DNA from: an uncultured Acetatifactor sp.
GTDB taxonomy: Bacteria; Bacillota; Clostridia; Lachnospirales; Lachnospiraceae
Assembly: GCA_934402375.1 (NCBI GenBank)
Contig: CAKRUB010000002.1
Coordinates: 1-64,000 of the forward strand
Direction: 5' to 3'
DNA: 64,000 nt
In this document: positions 35,008 to 43,203 of the stretch, piece after piece
Layout of the letters: each line of letters opens with the position of its first letter
How positions within the stretch are numbered: position 1 is the stretch's first letter
Program-made: the position numbers and the translations under genes
Notes under the pieces: model-generated
Database searches by the model: none
Seen by the model: only the letters and a program-made list of their open reading frames with translations
What the model was told of the DNA's origin: nothing

Positions 35008-35814
35008 ATGGATATTGTTTTATTCAGTTTAATGGTTTTGATCTTGTTGGCCGAGATTCTTTTCTTTCAGGGAAATACGCTTGCACTGATTTTCGCGGTG
35101 GTGTTCTGTGTGCTGTACCTTATACTCTGCATTTTTCTCAGAAAGAAACTCCAGGGTGTGAAGGGTGTGATTGTCCGCTGGATTGTGCTAGCTCTGATCG
35201 GAGTCTGCATTTTCCGATTGGGCATCAAGGGAACCGGCGGCGGTTTCATTCTCTATGCACAGGATATGGATGCTGTATGTGAGTATCTTCATCAGGAGGA
35301 ATACGGCAAGGCGGCTGATCTGCTGGAGGAACAGAGAGCAGATTACGGCGAGACGGATTCGGTGCACATGCTGTCGGCAATCCACCATCTTTCTGCTGGA
35401 CAGAGGGATGAAGCATATCGGGAATATCAGAGTGTTTCAGACAAGGATTCTATGGTCGCGGTGGTAATTGCGGAACAGATCTATCTGTCGGATGACAGTG
35501 GGAAGTCGACGGACGAGCTGTATGATCTGTATTGCCGTGCGGCGGACAGATACCCCGAATGGGAGTATATCCAGCTCTGTGCAGGTGTCATGAAGATTGA
35601 TTTCAAGCAGTACAGTTCGGCACTCTGTTATTTATACAATGCTTATGCTGTGAATCCGGAAAATCCACAGACCCTGTATTTCCTTGGAGAGGCGAGCTAT
35701 AAGACCGGGAAAAAGGAGAATGCGCTGGATTTCTTCAATGCTTCTGTGGAAAACGGTGCAGATGATAAAATCAGGTCTCTGATTAAGAATTATCTGGATG
35801 AAATGGATTATTAA
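35008..35814 (+). CDS. TPR-repeat membrane protein
   Basis: The 268-residue protein has three hydrophobic segments in its first 75 residues. A soluble part with tetratricopeptide-like repeats follows, for example EYGKAADLLEEQRADYG, SALCYLYNAYAVNPENPQTLYFLG and KKENALDFFNASVENG. TPR domains bind other proteins. No partner is evident. The gene ends at a strong bidirectional terminator. Confidence 0.8.
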   Translation: MDIVLFSLMVLILLAEILFFQGNTLALIFAVVFCVLYLILCIFLRKKLQGVKGVIVRWIVLALIGVCIFRLGIKGTGGGFILYAQDMDAVCEYLHQEEYGKAADLLEEQRADYGETDSVHMLSAIHHLSAGQRDEAYREYQSVSDKDSMVAVVIAEQIYLSDDSGKSTDELYDLYCRAADRYPEWEYIQLCAGVMKIDFKQYSSALCYLYNAYAVNPENPQTLYFLGEASYKTGKKENALDFFNASVENGADDKIRSLIKNYLDEMDY

Positions 35815-35852
35815 AATGCTGGAACATACCAGGGGTGTGTTCCAGCATTTTA
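35813..35852. terminator. Bidirectional terminator between TPR and MerR genes
   Basis: AAAATGCTGGAACA pairs perfectly with TGTTCCAGCATTTT. The A and T flanks allow action in both directions. Confidence 0.93.
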
Positions 35853-35855
35853 GCG

Positions 35856-36638
35856 TCAGGGTTTTATCGGGACAGCAATCTGCGTGATATAGTCCTCAGA
35901 ATTTTTTCCACGGTTTGGCGGTCCCTCCAGATAGATTGAGCGGAAGGGCCCTGTTGTGCAGATATTATTATCTTTTATATGCTTTGCCAGCGTGCGGATC
36001 GCATTGCCGGTATCCTCGTAAGCGCCGCGGAAATAGATACAGAGTGCGGGTGTTTCTGCGAATTCTACCCGCTCTTCTCCCTCAAAGCTGTTTTCAACAG
36101 GAATGCAGCACATCAGATCAAGTACATCACAGTCCTGCGACATCCGCATCGTAAACATCCTTGCAATCATAGACATCTGACCGGTTCTTGCGGCGGCAAT
36201 ATAGGTATCATGCAGGCTCCTTGTCGCCTCGGCAACGTCCTTGCACTGATACCGGCGGCAAAAGCATACCTGCTGCGGAAGTGTTACGCTGTGAATAGTC
36301 ATATCGCCGGGCTTGGATGCCCGTATCTGCAACAGCTGGATATTGCGGTCAACAATCGCCCGCAGCTCCAACATCTTTTTCAGAGGGACATCAATATTGT
36401 CCACCTGATAATAATATTCCGCAATTTCGTCCAGAGACAGACCGAGTGCCTGCAATGAGCGGATGGAGCGGATCTGCGTCATATTGTCTGCGGTATAGTA
36501 ACGGTAGCCGGTGTTTTTATCCTTGACCGCAGGAGAGAGCAAGCCCTTTGATTCATAGATCAGAATCGTTTTTCGCGTCACGCCGAGTAGTTTCGCTATT
36601 TCACCGATCTGAAATAAACCTTCGTATTTCTTTACCAT
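35856..36638 (-). CDS. MerR-family regulator with GyrI-like effector domain
   Basis: The 260-residue protein has a MerR winged helix at the N-terminus (FQIGEIAKLLGVTRKTILIYE, then YRYYTADN), a dimerisation coiled coil, and a GyrI-like C-terminal domain (TPALCIYFRGAYED, QIAVPIKP). Such proteins sense bulky hydrophobic compounds. A dyad with promoter-like flanks lies at 36668-36696 in the divergent region, so it may control itself or the operon starting at 36858. Confidence 0.9.
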   Translation of the reverse strand: MVKKYEGLFQIGEIAKLLGVTRKTILIYESKGLLSPAVKDKNTGYRYYTADNMTQIRSIRSLQALGLSLDEIAEYYYQVDNIDVPLKKMLELRAIVDRNIQLLQIRASKPGDMTIHSVTLPQQVCFCRRYQCKDVAEATRSLHDTYIAAARTGQMSMIARMFTMRMSQDCDVLDLMCCIPVENSFEGEERVEFAETPALCIYFRGAYEDTGNAIRTLAKHIKDNNICTTGPFRSIYLEGPPNRGKNSEDYITQIAVPIKP

Positions 36639-36667
36639 TTTTTCAATCTTCCCCCTTATCAGATTGC

Positions 36668-36696
36668 TTGACTTGTCCCCGAAGGGACGTTACCCT
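36668..36696. promoter_or_regulatory. Possible MerR-type operator
   Basis: GTCCC CGAA GGGAC (36675-36688) is a perfect dyad between TTGACT (36668) and TACCCT (36691), 17 bases apart on the plus strand. MerR-type regulators bind such dyads between -35 and -10. The -10 is poor, so this is tentative. Confidence 0.45.
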
Positions 36697-36774
36697 ATTA
36701 GTATAACAAAAAGCAGACAGAATTACAAGAAGACTACCCATAAAAAAAGAAGAAAAAAGGAAAATACCTGAATT

Positions 36775-36836
36775 AACAATTCTGAAACAATTCTCAAACA
36801 TTTTGCAAATGATTACCCGATAGGATATGTTATAAT
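36775..36836 (+). promoter_or_regulatory. Triple 11-bp repeat operator and -10 of the two-component operon
   Basis: AACAATTCTGA, AACAATTCTCA and AACATTTTGCA lie head to tail at 36775-36807. TATAAT follows at 36831-36836 with no good -35. Tandem sites with an 11-base period upstream of a weak promoter are typical for OmpR-type activators. The same triplet recurs at 42205. Confidence 0.75.
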
Positions 36837-36857
36837 TTCAGTGTTAGGGAGGTCATA

Positions 36858-37715
36858 ATGGCTATTTACGCTTCTTTTCCGCAGCCGGTCAGTATTATCC
36901 TGTATGCTTTTGCGGCAGCGGGATTTGTATGTACCTGTACTTTAGGGGTGAAAGGAATTCTATTTTTTGTAAAAGTGGTGCTGTTGCCCTTTACGAAAAA
37001 GAATCGGATAGCCAACACTTTGATTACCGATACCAGACTTCGCACCGTATTATTTACAGTGCCGGGAATGGGACTAAATCTGATCTACGCTATTTTCAAT
37101 GGTATCATTGGAGTCACGAATCGTTCCGCATGGTGTGGCTCTTTGTCGGCATATTATATTCTGCTGTGTGTAATGCGTTTTTTGTCAGTTTCTTATGCAA
37201 GAAAGGTGTATGATGGAACAGTTTCATGGGGGAAAGGGCATACGGAAAAAAATAGCCGCCGGAAAAAAGAAGATAGTCTGGAAGTAAGGTCATGGAGAGT
37301 ACATAGAAATTGCGGAGTCATACTTTCAATTTCAAGTATAGCCTTAGGAGGAGCAGTTATTATGCTTGTGTCAGGGCAGGGAGGGAAGTCATATCCGGGA
37401 CTTATGATTTACGCAGTAGCAACATATACGTTTTACAAGCTGGGTATGGCAATCGCGAATATGATCAAGGCACGAAAGGAAAAATCCATTCTTTTAGTGA
37501 CCCTTCGCAATATCAGCTATGCAGATGCCCTGGTTTCCATATTGTCCCTGCAGACAGCAATGTTTGCAGCCTTTGGGCAAAATTCAGGAACAATGATTCC
37601 CATTACGAATGCGCTTACAGGTGCGGGAGTCTGCCTGATGATTTTTGCTTTGGGCATCTACATGGTTCATAAATCAAAGAATACATTAAACAGAAAAAAG
37701 GAGAATAACAAATGA
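36858..37715 (+). CDS. Membrane protein of unknown function, first gene of a two-component operon
   Basis: The 285-residue protein has about seven hydrophobic segments in two blocks (residues 10-120 and 155-275), separated by a basic linker rich in Lys, Arg and Ser near 120-145. I do not recognise a named family. It begins the operon with GGGAGG before ATG, and its stop overlaps the response regulator start by four bases, so it is likely a sensor partner or a target of the system. Confidence 0.7.
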   Translation: MAIYASFPQPVSIILYAFAAAGFVCTCTLGVKGILFFVKVVLLPFTKKNRIANTLITDTRLRTVLFTVPGMGLNLIYAIFNGIIGVTNRSAWCGSLSAYYILLCVMRFLSVSYARKVYDGTVSWGKGHTEKNSRRKKEDSLEVRSWRVHRNCGVILSISSIALGGAVIMLVSGQGGKSYPGLMIYAVATYTFYKLGMAIANMIKARKEKSILLVTLRNISYADALVSILSLQTAMFAAFGQNSGTMIPITNALTGAGVCLMIFALGIYMVHKSKNTLNRKKENNK

Positions 37716-38383
37716 TACATATCCTTGTAGTTGATGATGACAAAAACTTAAATCAGGCAGTTTGCACTTATCTGAGTGACTGTGGGTTTGAGACAAAAGG
37801 GGTATTAAGCGCAAATGAGGCTTATGATGAAATGTATAACAGTCTGTATGACCTGATTATTTCGGACATTATGATGCCGGACGTGGATGGCTTTGAGTTT
37901 GCAGAAAATGTGCGTCAGGTAAACCGGCATGTCCCGATTCTTTTTATGTCGGCAAGGGATGATCTGCCCTCCAAGAGAAGAGGTTTTCAGCTTGGTGTAG
38001 ATGATTATATGGTAAAGCCGGTAGAGCTTGCAGAGCTGGAAATGCGCGTGCGGGCACTTTTAAGAAGAGCAAATATTGAGATGGAACGTAAACTTACCGT
38101 TGGAAATCTGGAGCTGGATGCGGATGGAATGACGGCTATGGTAAATGGAGAGGAAATTCCGGTTACAACAAGAGAGTTTAATATTCTGTACAAAATATTG
38201 TCCTATCCGAATAAAACATTTTCCAGGGCACAGCTTATGGATGAGTTCTGGGGCATTGATTCCGGTACAAGTCTGCGTGCCGTGGATGTGTATGTAACAA
38301 AACTGCGAGATAAGTTCTCAGAGTGTAATGGTTTTGAAATCAAGACGGTCAGAGGTCTGGGTTATAAGGCGGTGCTTCTATGA
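37712..38383 (+). CDS. OmpR/PhoB-type response regulator
   Basis: The 223-residue regulator has a receiver domain with acidic pocket DDD (8-10), phosphorylation site D52 in IISDIMMPDVDG and lysine in YMVKPVEL. A winged-helix DNA-binding domain follows (TREFNILYKIL, VDVYVTKLRDKF, VRGLGYKAVL). It is coupled by ATGA overlaps to genes on both sides and probably binds the triple repeats at 36775 and 42205. Confidence 0.95.
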   Translation: MIHILVVDDDKNLNQAVCTYLSDCGFETKGVLSANEAYDEMYNSLYDLIISDIMMPDVDGFEFAENVRQVNRHVPILFMSARDDLPSKRRGFQLGVDDYMVKPVELAELEMRVRALLRRANIEMERKLTVGNLELDADGMTAMVNGEEIPVTTREFNILYKILSYPNKTFSRAQLMDEFWGIDSGTSLRAVDVYVTKLRDKFSECNGFEIKTVRGLGYKAVLL

Positions 38384-39471
38384 ATGGGAAGAAATCTTTT
38401 GAAAACAAAGTGCGGGAGAGCAGATTTCCTCCCTCTCTCTTTTTTGTATATCTGATTGTTTTATTGCTTATGAGTGGAATTCATACCGGCTTGATTGTCG
38501 GAATGAATACGCTTGGATGGAATAAATTGGTGCAGACGTTGACTCCGATCTTATACTGGTCGGCGGTGGCGGTGGGACTGACTCTTTTCACCAGAAAGCA
38601 GATTCGGAGAGTCTATGAAGAACCGATGCACAAGCTGGCGGAGGCTACGAAAAAAGTGGCGGAAGGGGATTTTTCGATTTACATTGCGCCACTGCATATA
38701 TCGGAACATCTGGATTATCTGGATTATATGCTGATGGATTTTAATAAGATGGTAGAGGAACTGGGAAGCATAGAGACTTTGAAAACAGATTTCTTTTCCA
38801 ATGTCTCTCATGAAATCAAGACACCGCTTTCTATTATTCAGAATAATGCGGAGCTTTTATGTGGGGAAAATTTGGAAGAACAGCAGAAAGAATATGCGGA
38901 AATGATTTTCCACACATCGAAACGGCTGGCAGATCTGATCAGCAATATCCTGAAGCTGAATAAGCTGGAAAAGCAGACCATTACTCCTGTTATGCAAAAC
39001 TATGATGTTTGTGAGCAGCTTGCGCAATGTGCAATCAATTATGAATCTGCATGGGAAAAAAAGAATATGGAATTTGACGCAGATATGGAGGATTACGCGG
39101 AAATATCGGCAGATCCCGACCTGATGGAGCTTGTATGGAACAATCTGTTTTCCAATGCGGTAAAATTCACAGAACCGGGTGGAAGGATTACATTAACGGA
39201 GAAATCGGATGGAAATGAAATCCGGGTTTCTGTCACGGATACCGGGTGTGGGATGACGGAAGAGACAAAAAAGCATATCTTTGAAAAGTTTTATCAGGGG
39301 GATACCTCCCATGCCACAGCGGGAAACGGCTTAGGACTGGCGTTGGCTCTGAGGGTATTGCAGTTAAATAATTATAAGATTGAAGTGATGAGTAAGCCGG
39401 GAGAGGGAAGTACCTTTACTGTTATCATGCCAAAGGCAGAAAGGGAGGAGCGTTTATCAGAGCATGAGTGA
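38380..39471 (+). CDS. Sensor histidine kinase
   Basis: The 363-residue kinase has two membrane helices (about 20-45 and 55-72) with hardly any external loop, a HAMP-like stretch, the phosphorylated H144 in NVSHEIKTPL, and N, G1 and G2 boxes (WNNLFSNAVKFT, DTGCGMTEE, GNGLGLALALRVL). The tiny extracellular part suggests it senses the membrane or a partner transporter, as in BceS-like kinases. Confidence 0.95.
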   Translation: MNGKKSFENKVRESRFPPSLFFVYLIVLLLMSGIHTGLIVGMNTLGWNKLVQTLTPILYWSAVAVGLTLFTRKQIRRVYEEPMHKLAEATKKVAEGDFSIYIAPLHISEHLDYLDYMLMDFNKMVEELGSIETLKTDFFSNVSHEIKTPLSIIQNNAELLCGENLEEQQKEYAEMIFHTSKRLADLISNILKLNKLEKQTITPVMQNYDVCEQLAQCAINYESAWEKKNMEFDADMEDYAEISADPDLMELVWNNLFSNAVKFTEPGGRITLTEKSDGNEIRVSVTDTGCGMTEETKKHIFEKFYQGDTSHATAGNGLGLALALRVLQLNNYKIEVMSKPGEGSTFTVIMPKAEREERLSEHE

Positions 39472-39985
39472 ACATATAATTGACAGTTTCGATTATTTGA
39501 ATGTAACTGTGGATGAACAGTTGTGTTCTCAATATATGGATGGTTATCGGAGGTTTGGATGGAAGCAGGATGAGAATATGCAGTCGGAGAAAAATATGGG
39601 AAAAGTCACGCTTCATATGAAACGGAGCAGGCACATTATCAACAAAGTTGAATTAGCACGCTTACAGCAGCATTATGAATCCTGCATGAAGGAGATTGCG
39701 ATGCTGGAGGCTTCCAAAGATTCAGTTCCGGCAATGGTATCCATAAGCTGCGGGTTGGTGGGCTGTGGATTTGTGGCAGGCTCTGTCTTTGCAGTGACCA
39801 ACACACCGCCAATCGTATGGCTTATGATACTGCTTGCGATTCCGGGCTTTTTTCTCTGGGGAGCGTCGTATTTTAGCTACAAGATGGTAAAAAAGCGGAG
39901 AATAAAAAAGATAAATCCGCTGATTGAGGCAAAGTATGATGAAGCATACGAGGTCTGTGATAAAGCATTCCGGCTTTTGGGGTAA
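39464..39985 (+). CDS. Membrane protein of unknown function in the two-component operon
   Basis: The 173-residue protein has a polar N-terminal half with a short coiled coil (LARLQQHYESCMKEIAMLE), then two close helices (about 86-106 and 110-130) and a basic tail. Its start overlaps the kinase stop by eight bases. No family name is known to me. It probably ended an operon that once continued with the genes at 42293 and 42530. Confidence 0.7.
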   Translation: MSEHIIDSFDYLNVTVDEQLCSQYMDGYRRFGWKQDENMQSEKNMGKVTLHMKRSRHIINKVELARLQQHYESCMKEIAMLEASKDSVPAMVSISCGLVGCGFVAGSVFAVTNTPPIVWLMILLAIPGFFLWGASYFSYKMVKKRRIKKINPLIEAKYDEAYEVCDKAFRLLG

Positions 39986-39992
39986 AAGCCCC

Positions 39993-40052
39993 AACTGTCT
40001 GAAATTGTCGGAATTGTTTTCAGGGTTTCCACACATTCAGACAATTTTAGAC
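39993..40052. terminator. Long inverted repeat between convergent genes
   Basis: GTCTGAAATTGTC and GACAATTTTAGAC are inverted with one mismatch around about 30 bases. They may act as a weak terminator for both directions; no clean T tract follows. Confidence 0.45.
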
Positions 40053-40107
40053 TAGCGGAGCTTTTGACCTCATTCGATACTCCGGCAAGCTATCACAAGT
40101 GTACGGT

Positions 40108-41388
40108 TTATTTTCCGGTTACATTCTCTGTTGTTCCGTGTTCTGTGTCAGTTCTATAACCGAGAAGCGTTCCCATGTTATCCCGATAGTAGTTATAAAT
40201 GTTCTGAACGCGCTCCCAGATCTGTTCGTCAAAGTAAACATCGCTCCTCTGGCTAACCATGCTTTCTACATACTGACGGAGATCGGAATAGAACAAGTCG
40301 CTGACATCATAGCAGACATACTGTTCGTCCCCATAAATCTTGTACTGCTCCATCTGTTCAAAGGTCATAAGTTGGCCGCGAATAAAGGCATAGTCCTGTG
40401 AGGTTTTGATTTCATTTTTTTCGTATGTGAAAACATAAATCAAGGGTATATCCGCGCCGCCGTCGATTTCACCTTTGCGCTGCGGGATGTAGGCGCTTAA
40501 AACCATCGCACATTCTTCAGAAGAGGAGCCAATCATTTTGTCATACCCGTCTGTTGACCGGCGATGTAGACCAGTTAGCTGTAACTGCATATCCGTAGGC
40601 ACAGTAGGGTCAAAAAGGACGTTTTCATCGCTGTCAACCAAAGTCAACTCGTAAGGAGACACGGAGGGTATGATGGTTACATCCAGTTGTCCCAGCAACT
40701 TCTGGCATAGTTCCAGATATTCGTCAGCAAGTCGGTCTCTCTCGTTAACATCCAAGGTGTAGCTTTCAAAGTATGGTCTTAATTCCTCTGTAATTTTTGC
40801 TACGAGTTCCGCGTCAGCGTCAACGGGAGTAATCGGTTCTGGATCAACTTTGACGGTTGGGATAGGTTCTGCAAACTCAACAGTACACATCCAATCCTGT
40901 CCGAACATGAAATTGTTGTTTGTCAGCACGAAATAGTACCAGTCATCGTCTAAAATCGGCGTTTCCAGCAGCGTCATATCGTAGGCATCTGAAAGGTCAA
41001 TTATCATCGTACCGCTTGAGTTAGTGGGTATCTCGGTGTTACTGAAAGACACCTTTCCCGAAAGCGGTTTAACTTCCTCGCTGGTAGACCAGCGCATTAG
41101 TTTAAGTTTCGATTGAAAATTAAGCTCTTTGTCAGACCTATTTTCTACTTGAACGGAAACCACACCGTTCCCCTCGTATGTGGCCGACAGGGAAAGGTCA
41201 TCCCCGGATAGGGAGGAAAACGAACCGATTGCAAAGGCAGTCATAGAAAAGAAACAAAAAACGGCTGCTGCAACTACTCCCCATTTCATCCATACTGGCT
41301 TTTTCTTCACCCTCATGCAGGGGGCGGCTTCTTGAATATGCTTTGTGCTGATGTTACCAACAGCCTCGGAAATATCTTCACGTTTCAT
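40108..41388 (-). CDS. Membrane-anchored anti-sigma-like protein
   Basis: The 426-residue protein starts MKREDISEAVGNISTKHI, a short cytoplasmic head seen in anti-sigma partners of Clostridia, followed by one membrane helix (about residues 34-52) and a large external domain. A tandem beta region (VSVQVENRSDKELNF) and an acidic second half fit an extracytoplasmic sensor. Its start overlaps the sigma-factor stop by four bases, which strongly suggests it binds that sigma factor. No anti-sigma domain can be proven by eye. Confidence 0.75.
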   Translation of the reverse strand: MKREDISEAVGNISTKHIQEAAPCMRVKKKPVWMKWGVVAAAVFCFFSMTAFAIGSFSSLSGDDLSLSATYEGNGVVSVQVENRSDKELNFQSKLKLMRWSTSEEVKPLSGKVSFSNTEIPTNSSGTMIIDLSDAYDMTLLETPILDDDWYYFVLTNNNFMFGQDWMCTVEFAEPIPTVKVDPEPITPVDADAELVAKITEELRPYFESYTLDVNERDRLADEYLELCQKLLGQLDVTIIPSVSPYELTLVDSDENVLFDPTVPTDMQLQLTGLHRRSTDGYDKMIGSSSEECAMVLSAYIPQRKGEIDGGADIPLIYVFTYEKNEIKTSQDYAFIRGQLMTFEQMEQYKIYGDEQYVCYDVSDLFYSDLRQYVESMVSQRSDVYFDEQIWERVQNIYNYYRDNMGTLLGYRTDTEHGTTENVTGK

Positions 41389-41942
41389 ACTGTAATTCCT
41401 TCTTTCTTCAAATAATTCCGTAGTTTGTCCCTAATGCGGGAAAGTCGTACTGACACGGTATTGCTTTTCAAACGAAACTGTTCCGCAAGCTCTGAAATAG
41501 AACAGGAATACCAATATCGACGGACAAAGAGTATTCGGCTTTCTGCGTCCAATGTATCAAGAAATAAGTCAATCAGCCGGGTAAGCTCCTTTGCGGAAAT
41601 CTCCTCCTCTACGCTTTCAGAGGATGATAAACATTCCTCCAGTTCGTCTAAAGCTGCATCGTAAAAGCTGTTGCGCTTGACTGATGTATTCGCATGATAT
41701 TTTTTTATGGAGAGGTTGCGGACAATTCGGCAGATATAGGTAAGCAATGGGTTTGGATTTTGAGGCGGTATTGTATTCCATGCTCCTAAATAAGCGTCAT
41801 TAACACATTCCTCCGCGTCGAGGATATTGTTCAAAATATTTTTTGCAATCTTGTTGCAGACATTTCCATACTTCGCGGACAGCTCCATGATTGCCCGTTC
41901 AGAGCGCGCATAGAACAAATCAATAATTTTGCTGTCGTTCAA
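41385..41942 (-). CDS. Sigma-70 family (ECF-type) RNA polymerase sigma factor
   Basis: The 185-residue protein shows region 2 (AEECVNDAYLGAWNTIPP, with YICRIVRNLSIKKY) and region 4 helix-turn-helix (CSISELAEQFRLKSNTVSVR). The start is a TTG at 41942, chosen because AAGGAAGTGATGAT precedes it and the family begins there (NDSKIIDLFYARSE). The frame is open further upstream, where the residues look unrelated. It is coupled to the anti-sigma-like gene. Confidence 0.9.
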   Translation of the reverse strand: MNDSKIIDLFYARSERAIMELSAKYGNVCNKIAKNILNNILDAEECVNDAYLGAWNTIPPQNPNPLLTYICRIVRNLSIKKYHANTSVKRNSFYDAALDELEECLSSSESVEEEISAKELTRLIDLFLDTLDAESRILFVRRYWYSCSISELAEQFRLKSNTVSVRLSRIRDKLRNYLKKEGITV

Positions 41943-42086
41943 ATCATCACTTCCTTTCTGCCTCACCCATATACTACGGATTAAGCACGGGATATTACAA
42001 GAAATACAAAAATTTCGGAATGAGCCACATAGAGGCGTTTTTTGAAACATCCGGTATGCGGTTTCCTCGCATAGCAATGCAACTAA

Positions 42087-42158
42087 ATTATATGCGGACA
42101 ACCCCGTAAGGGTATAGTCCAAATCCTCCGGCAAGGACAGCATTGTGATAACAGTCCC
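42087..42158 (-). pseudogene. Possible fragment of a conjugative-element gene
   Basis: On the minus strand the open frame upstream of the sigma factor reads VITMLSLPEDLDYTLTGLS. From memory this resembles the MLSLPEDWDYTLxGL segment of helix-turn-helix/replication-initiator proteins of Tn916-like elements. No start or flanking homology is evident. If real, it marks the sigma/anti-sigma pair as part of an inserted element. The rest of 41943-42204 shows nothing recognisable. Confidence 0.35.
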
Positions 42159-42204
42159 TTTGCCTTTAGGGTCAGCAGTATTGTATTTAAAAAATTTGTA
42201 TATT

Positions 42205-42256
42205 AACAATTCGGAAACACATTTCAAACGAATCACAAATAAACACAGTCTATGAT
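42205..42256 (+). promoter_or_regulatory. Triple 11-bp repeat operator and -10 of the 72-residue protein gene
   Basis: AACAATTCGGA, AACACATTTCA and AACGAATCACA (42205-42237) match the repeat set at 36775 in sequence and period. TATGAT at 42251-42256 is the likely -10, ten bases (one helical turn) closer than at 36775. The response regulator at 37712 is the obvious candidate activator. Confidence 0.7.
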
Positions 42257-42292
42257 ATAGACAACATCAAAAAAGAAAGAGAGGATTTCAAA

Positions 42293-42511
42293 ATGGCAAA
42301 ATCAAAATTGGTCGCAGCCAATAAAAAGATTGCGGAAGGAGTGGTAGGAGGTTACAAAAAAATTGAGCAAACAGTAGTCGGAGGTTATAAAAAGATCGAA
42401 GATGCATTTGTTGATCAGTATCTGACACACGATGGTGAATCAGTTGAAGATGCAAAGAAACGGCTTCGGGAAGATCAGGAAAAGCGTCAGGCAGCAGCTA
42501 TAACAAAATAA
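42293..42511 (+). CDS. Small lysine-rich protein with internal GGYKKIE repeats
   Basis: The 72-residue protein has two copies of VVGGYKKIE (about residues 17-25 and 28-36), preceded by a similar AANKKIAEG, then VDQYLTHDGESVEDAKKRL. The pattern suggests an amphipathic helix that could lie on a membrane or bind another helix. It has no membrane segment. Similar short proteins are, from memory, common next to two-component systems in Clostridia. AAAGAGAGG precedes the start. Confidence 0.7.
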   Translation: MAKSKLVAANKKIAEGVVGGYKKIEQTVVGGYKKIEDAFVDQYLTHDGESVEDAKKRLREDQEKRQAAAITK

Positions 42512-42529
42512 GAAAGAGAGGATATTAAG

Positions 42530-42901
42530 ATGAAGAAGAGTAATTTTGCAGCGTTAATTTTAGGAACGATCAGCGGGGTATTTTTTGCGCTGGGAATGTG
42601 CATGGCACTCTTGCCGGAATGGGGCATGAGAAATCAGGGAATTGTCAGTGGTGTGATTGGTCTGGTACTTATGCTTGTTACAGTAGGTGTCTGGAGAAAA
42701 ATGGAAGGCAAGGCGCCTGTTAAACTTAGTGGAAAGACAATCGGCGCAACTCTGTTAGGAGTCATCGGCGCATTACTTTTTGGTGTGGGAATGTGTCTGT
42801 GCATGGTATTTGCAAAGATGGTACTTGGTATTGTCATTGGAATTGTGGGTATTGTGGTACTGCTCATGTTGATTCCATTGTTAAAGGGATTACATGACTA
42901 A
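42530..42901 (+). CDS. Small four-helix membrane protein
   Basis: The 123-residue protein has four hydrophobic segments (about 7-28, 38-54, 69-93 and 97-118). Two GMCMxL/GMCLCM motifs in equivalent positions suggest an internal duplication (ALGMCMALLPEWGM and GVGMCLCMVFAKMV). It follows the 72-residue gene after 18 bases and is probably controlled with it. The function is unknown. Confidence 0.7.
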   Translation: MKKSNFAALILGTISGVFFALGMCMALLPEWGMRNQGIVSGVIGLVLMLVTVGVWRKMEGKAPVKLSGKTIGATLLGVIGALLFGVGMCLCMVFAKMVLGIVIGIVGIVVLLMLIPLLKGLHD

Positions 42902-42935
42902 AGGTTCAATAAAAACAATACAACTCTTAAATGGG

Positions 42936-42960
42936 GCGGGGCGACTCGTCCCGTTTTTTT
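42936..42960 (+). terminator. Terminator after the small membrane protein gene
   Basis: CGGGGCGA pairs with CGTCCCG around a two-base loop, followed by seven Ts. Confidence 0.88.
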
Positions 42961-42974
42961 GAAGCCGGAGCAGA

Positions 42975-43203
42975 TTCATAGTTGACTAATAGATATTCGC
43001 GTGTTAGTATATATTCAAAGCATTAATTTCAATAATCCATATCTGACGCTGTCTGCCCGGAGCAGGCGGTTTGTTTCTAATTATTGCAAATACATTCTGT
43101 ATTTGTCTGTAAATGAAAACAGGAGTTTTCTGAAATCCATGCTTTTAAATCACACAAAAACAATTACAAAGCAGGAGGAAAGAAAACGGGCGGCACAGCG
43201 GCC
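42975..43203 (+). repeat. Conserved leader of the Rpn-like element, copy 2
   Basis: Nearly identical to 18047-18274, differing at only a few bases (for example CATGAG versus CCGGAG in the short stem loop). It begins right after the terminator of the preceding operon. The leader is much more conserved than expected for a passive spacer. Confidence 0.85.

Noticed and set aside
40099..40401. Plus-strand 100-codon frame opposite the anti-sigma-like gene
   Set aside because: It is antisense to a well-supported coding frame with overlap-coupled neighbour and has no ribosome binding site.
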